From Achromobacter anxifer (GTDB lineage: Bacteria; Pseudomonadota; Gammaproteobacteria; Burkholderiales; Burkholderiaceae_B), in the NCBI RefSeq assembly GCF_903652925.1, contig NZ_CAHLAR010000002.1, positions 767,670 to 831,669 on the forward strand: a stretch of DNA of 64,000 nucleotides, written 5' to 3'. Of this stretch, positions 60,805-64,000 are shown piece by piece. How positions within the stretch are numbered: the stretch's first letter is position 1; every line of letters begins with the position of its first letter. The notes under the pieces were generated by a model that saw only the letters and a list, made by a program, of their open reading frames with translations, was not told where the DNA came from and made no database searches. The position numbers and the translations under genes are program-made.

Positions 60805-62418
60805 ATGACGAATCCCTATCTCGCGCTGGAAGGCGCGTCCTATGTTCTGCCGGATGGCAGGACGCTTTTCTCCAGTCTCGACATACAGCTCGATCATCGG
60901 CCCACCGGGCTGGTCGGGCGCAATGGCGCGGGCAAGACCGTGCTGGCCCGCATTCTGGCCGGACAGCTGCAGCCGACCTCGGGCCGCTGCGTCCGTCCGG
61001 GCAGCGTGCATTACCTGGCGCAACAGGCCGCGCCGCGCGGGCACGAGACGGTTGCCGGCCTGGCGGGCATGCAGGCCGTGCTGGATGCGCTGGTGCGCAT
61101 CGAAGCCGGCAGCGCGGCTGCCGCGGATTTCGACATCGTGGGCGAGCGCTGGGATGTGCGCCAGCGACTGGCGCAGGAGCTGGAACGCGCCGGCCTGGGC
61201 TATTTGGATGCCGCAGCGCCGGCGGGCCGGCTCAGCGGCGGCGAGGCCATGCGCGTCGCGCTGATCGGCGCCTTGCTGTCCGACGCTGACTTCCTGATCC
61301 TGGACGAACCCACCAATCACCTGGACCGGCCAAACCGGCGCGCGTTGCTGGAACAATTGCAGCGCTGGCCGCGCGGGCTGCTGGCGATCAGCCATGACCG
61401 CCAGTTGCTGGAAACGATGGCGCGCATCGTGGAACTGTCTTCATTGGGGCTGCGCAGCTACGGGGGCGGCTACAGCTTCTATGCGCAGCGGAAGGAGGAG
61501 GAACGGCACAGCGCGCTCCAGCTGCTGGAACAGCGCAAGCACGAACGCCAGCGCGAGGAACAGGCGCTGCGCGAGCAGCGCGAGCGCCAGGAGCGGCGGC
61601 AGGCGCGCGGCAACCGTCAGGGGCGGGAGGCCAATCAGGCCAGTATTCTGCTGGACCGGCAGAAGGAACGCAGCGAGAGCTCGATGGGCAAGCTGCGCCG
61701 GCAACATGCGGCGGCGAGCGAGCAGTTGGCGCAGCGCGTGCGGGCAGCGGCGGACCAGGTCGAGGACGACAATGCCATCGTGCTGCGCGGGCTCTCGCCA
61801 GCCGCGCCTGCGCAGCGCCGCGTGGCGCAGCTGGACGGGGTGCGGCTGCCGTTTGTCGCGGCCGCCACGCGCCGCATCGACCTGACGCTGAGCGGGCAAC
61901 AGCGGGTGGGCGTGGTCGGCCCCAACGGCTGCGGCAAGTCGACCTTGCTCAAGGTGCTGGCTGGCCAGCTTCCGCCGGCGGATGGAACGTGCCAGGTCTC
62001 GGTGGACGCGGTCTACCTGGACCAGGAACTGGCCACGCTGGCGCCGGGGCGCACGGTGCTGGAGCAGATGCAGGAGGCCAACCGCCGCGCGCCGGAAGGC
62101 GATCTGCGCACGCGCCTGGCGCAATTGGGTCTGGACGCGCGCAAGATCATGGCGCCCAGCGGGGCGCTCAGCGGCGGCGAACGGCTGAAAGCGGCTTTGG
62201 CGTGCGCGCTGTACGCGGACCCGCCCGCGCAGCTGCTGTTGCTGGATGAACCCAGCAACCATCTGGATCTGCCCTCGCTGCACGCGCTGGAGACGATACT
62301 GCGCGTGTATTGCGGCGCCCTGGTGGTGGTGTCGCACGACGATGCCTTCATGGACAGCCTGCAATTGACGCATTACTTGAGGGCGACCGCGGCAGGATGG
62401 CGGCTCGAGGCCCTCTGA
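60805..62418 (+). CDS. ABC-F family ATPase (537 aa)
   Basis: Two ABC domains in one soluble protein with no membrane part: Walker A GRNGAGKT and GPNGCGKST, signatures LSGGEAMR and LSGGERLK, Walker B LILDEPTNHLD and LLLDEPSNHLD. A charged, Arg/Glu/Gln-rich linker of about 80 residues lies between. ABC-F proteins act on ribosomes, relieving stalls or protecting from antibiotics. Close in kind to the Uup/YheS-like housekeeping members. The ATG at 60805 begins the domain; the 187-base gap before it holds nothing clear. Confidence 0.92.
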   Translation: MTNPYLALEGASYVLPDGRTLFSSLDIQLDHRPTGLVGRNGAGKTVLARILAGQLQPTSGRCVRPGSVHYLAQQAAPRGHETVAGLAGMQAVLDALVRIEAGSAAAADFDIVGERWDVRQRLAQELERAGLGYLDAAAPAGRLSGGEAMRVALIGALLSDADFLILDEPTNHLDRPNRRALLEQLQRWPRGLLAISHDRQLLETMARIVELSSLGLRSYGGGYSFYAQRKEEERHSALQLLEQRKHERQREEQALREQRERQERRQARGNRQGREANQASILLDRQKERSESSMGKLRRQHAAASEQLAQRVRAAADQVEDDNAIVLRGLSPAAPAQRRVAQLDGVRLPFVAAATRRIDLTLSGQQRVGVVGPNGCGKSTLLKVLAGQLPPADGTCQVSVDAVYLDQELATLAPGRTVLEQMQEANRRAPEGDLRTRLAQLGLDARKIMAPSGALSGGERLKAALACALYADPPAQLLLLDEPSNHLDLPSLHALETILRVYCGALVVVSHDDAFMDSLQLTHYLRATAAGWRLEAL

Positions 62419-62428
62419 TCGCGCGTTG

Positions 62429-62520
62429 ACACCCTGTGCGCAATCGTGGCGAGCGGTAACATTCCGCGCGCCGCCGCGAGATTAACATCGACCGCTTCAA
62501 TCCGCGCAACCACAGGGTGT
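62429..62520. repeat. 10-bp inverted repeat flanking a gene start region
   Basis: ACACCCTGTG (62429-62438) and CACAGGGTGT (62511-62520) are perfect inverted copies 72 bases apart, filling most of the gap before the membrane-protein ATG at 62525. They could pair as a long-range hairpin in the leader or bind a dimeric regulator. No clear -10 follows the TTGACA that overlaps the left arm. Confidence 0.6.
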
Positions 62521-62524
62521 AGAC

Positions 62525-63799
62525 ATGCTCGAGCCCGTACTCGCGCCATGGGCGCTGACTGGCCGATTGTGGCTGCGGTTCTGGCCGCAGCTGATGGCGC
62601 TGGTGCTGGCAGGCGCGCTGGCGCGCGATGTGCTGCTGTGGGTGGCGGCGCAGACCGGCTTCGTCAACCATCTGGCCGGCCTGGCCGTGCTGACCCTGGT
62701 CGCGTTGGCGCAGTTGGTCACGACCGTGGCAATGTTTCTGGTGCTGCTGCCCGGCCTGCCGGCCTTGCGCGAGGCGCAAGCGGCGGCGCGCGGCGGGGAC
62801 GCGGCGGGGGACGGCGCGCAAGGGCGGCTGGGGCAGGCGCTGACGGTGGCCTTGCTGCCGTTCTTTGCCTATTACGCGGCCTGGGGCTTCCTGGGCGACA
62901 TCGTGCGGCAATACTCGCGCCTGGCCTATGGCCTGGACCCCTTGGGCGAGCACGGCAACGTGCTGGACGCGCTGGATTCGCGCTGGCTGATCGTCTCGGT
63001 GGCAATCTCCTGGCTGGTGCGCAAGGCGGCGGTCATGGCGCGCGACCGCACCGGGAAGGGCCGCTGGCAATGGCTGGTGGTGCTGTGCGAAACCAACTGG
63101 ATCCTGATCGGCTTGTACGTCATCAGCCGCTGGAAGGACCAGGCCTGGCAATGGCTGGCGGACCGGCGCGGGCTGGACGCGCTGTGGCAATCCCTGATCA
63201 ACATGGTGACGCCCATATCCAACGCCTGGGCCGCGGGCATGACCCCTGCCGAGGCGCAAGGGCCAGGCTGGGGCGCGACGCTGGTCAGCCTGTTCTTCTA
63301 TGCCTTGTTGCCGGTGCTCTGGCTGGTGATGGCGGCGCTGGTCTATGGCTATGACGTGCGCGAGGACGCGGAACTCAGGCGCTATCAAAGGCTGGAACGG
63401 TTCGGCGAACGCTATCGCGCGGTGCCGCGCTTCCTGCGCGATTTCGTCGAGCATTTCATCGCCGGCTACCGCAAGCGCTATCTGCCGCTGGCCAGCGGCG
63501 TGCGGCTGGCCTTTCACAGCGGCGCGCTGCTGCTGGTGACGCTGATCGTGGGCTACCGCCTGATCGACTGGGGCGCCGCGTGGCTGTGGTACGGCGCGGC
63601 GCGCCTGATCGGGCCGCACGACCTGGATACCTGGCAGCTGCTGGCGCATGGCGTGTCGCTGCTGTTCGGCAGTCCGTTCCGCGATTCTTCCACTGGGCTG
63701 CTGATCGAGCCCTTGCGGATCTGCTTTCTTGCCGCCGTGCTCGAATGCGCTTACGCGCCGTGGAAGATGCGCAGCCCGGCGTCCGCGCCGGCAGCCTGA
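62525..63799 (+). CDS. polytopic membrane protein of unknown function (424 aa)
   Basis: About seven or eight hydrophobic segments (for example LMALVLAGALARDVLLWVAA, LAVLTLVALAQLVTTVAMFL, LVSLFFYALLPVLWLVMAAL, LLLVTLIVGYRLIDWGAAWL) with a charged cytoplasmic region at about 275-320 (DVREDAELRRYQRLERFGER). No transporter or enzyme signature is recognised. It is probably a conserved membrane protein of Alcaligenaceae. Preceded by a 10-bp inverted repeat. Confidence 0.8.
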   Translation: MLEPVLAPWALTGRLWLRFWPQLMALVLAGALARDVLLWVAAQTGFVNHLAGLAVLTLVALAQLVTTVAMFLVLLPGLPALREAQAAARGGDAAGDGAQGRLGQALTVALLPFFAYYAAWGFLGDIVRQYSRLAYGLDPLGEHGNVLDALDSRWLIVSVAISWLVRKAAVMARDRTGKGRWQWLVVLCETNWILIGLYVISRWKDQAWQWLADRRGLDALWQSLINMVTPISNAWAAGMTPAEAQGPGWGATLVSLFFYALLPVLWLVMAALVYGYDVREDAELRRYQRLERFGERYRAVPRFLRDFVEHFIAGYRKRYLPLASGVRLAFHSGALLLVTLIVGYRLIDWGAAWLWYGAARLIGPHDLDTWQLLAHGVSLLFGSPFRDSSTGLLIEPLRICFLAAVLECAYAPWKMRSPASAPAA

Positions 63800-63800
63800 T

Positions 63801-64000
63801 TCACCCGGGTGCCTCCGGCGGCGCGAAGCGCAGGTAGGCGGGCCGTTCGGCATCGATCGACACCGAGATGGTCCAGGGCGCGGCCGCGTCGGCCGGCACC
63901 ATGAAGGCCTCGATCAGATTCACCTTTGTTCCGGGCGCGGCGCCGCTGTGGGCGGCGGCCACGCAGCCGCGCGCCGTGCCGGGCGCCAGGCGCAGCGCGG
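63801..64000 (-). CDS. C-terminal part of an unidentified protein (cut by window edge)
   Basis: The minus strand is open from the window edge to a TGA at 63801-63803, giving 66 codons. The end reads PGTKVNLIEAFMVPADAAAP, WTISVSIDAERPAYLRFAPP, a beta-strand-like domain. Codon use is like its neighbours. Convergent with the membrane-protein gene, two bases apart. Family not recognised. Confidence 0.55.
   Translation of the reverse strand, partial: ALRLAPGTARGCVAAAHSGAAPGTKVNLIEAFMVPADAAAPWTISVSIDAERPAYLRFAPPEAPG

Noticed and set aside
42426-62431. Isolated TTGACA-like sequences such as 62426-62431 as promoters.
   Set aside because: No acceptable -10 at 16-18 bases.
1-64000. CRISPR arrays, tRNA or rRNA genes, insertion sequences.
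   Set aside because: No regular spacer-repeat array, no cloverleaf or rRNA sequence, and no transposase or terminal repeats were recognised by eye.

Overview
The window is a high-GC betaproteobacterial chromosome segment. Gene content and order (guaB-guaA beside LysR, SsuABC-type ABC, GMC, SDR and pirin genes) look like Achromobacter or Bordetella (Alcaligenaceae). That assignment is inferred from gene content, not from a search. No rRNA, tRNA, CRISPR array or insertion sequence was seen.

Bases 1 to about 33.5 kb are the right-hand part of a temperate podovirus-like prophage. Its left end, and presumably the integrase, lie outside the window. From left to right: leftward early genes (truncated HNH endonuclease, Enc34-type ssDNA-binding protein, PD-(D/E)XK nuclease with a four-cysteine cluster, small unknowns); an immunity region with a C1-like repressor and a divergent Cro-like gene around repeated TTGCTAA/TTAGCAA half-sites; a primase-helicase followed by two repeat families that resemble a replication origin; and a rightward late module. 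The late module holds terminase, two small motif-sharing proteins, portal, a Bbp19-like protein, scaffold, an epsilon15/BPP-1-type capsid protein, a Bbp16-like cement protein, tail proteins, internal virion proteins, a 2200-residue polyvalent ejection protein, a tail spike, and a holin/SAR-endolysin/Rz/Rz1 cassette. The right end carries an O-acetyltransferase gene and a small cysteine-rich gene under a clear LexA box, directly before guaB. An 11-base element, GGGTGCGCATA, recurs four times on the + strand upstream of late genes and may be a late promoter element.

From 33.5 to 64 kb is chromosome. guaB and guaA (GMP synthesis) are separated by a strong hairpin terminator. Then come an MFS exporter with a FrnE-like DsbA protein and a divergent LysR regulator. 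A self-contained catabolic locus follows: an enolase-superfamily enzyme divergent from an ABC transporter, GMC oxidoreductase and GntR regulator, with a perfect inverted repeat in the shared promoter region. Next are an AadA-like nucleotidyltransferase, a Rap1a/Tai-like protein with a LysR regulator, VOC and SDR enzymes, a tautomerase, a pirin next to a truncated FMN reductase, an FAD dehydrogenase, a GlxA-type regulator divergent from an SDR-MFS-thioesterase cluster, DoxX, a HicA-like/HTH gene pair with an operator-like palindrome, an ABC-F ATPase and a large membrane protein.

The observations most worth following are the polyvalent protein carrying nuclease, ADP-ribosyltransferase and zincin-like modules; the LexA-controlled gene in a prophage whose repressor lacks a self-cleavage domain; the GGGTGCGCATA elements; the iteron-like arrays; and the HicA-like pair.
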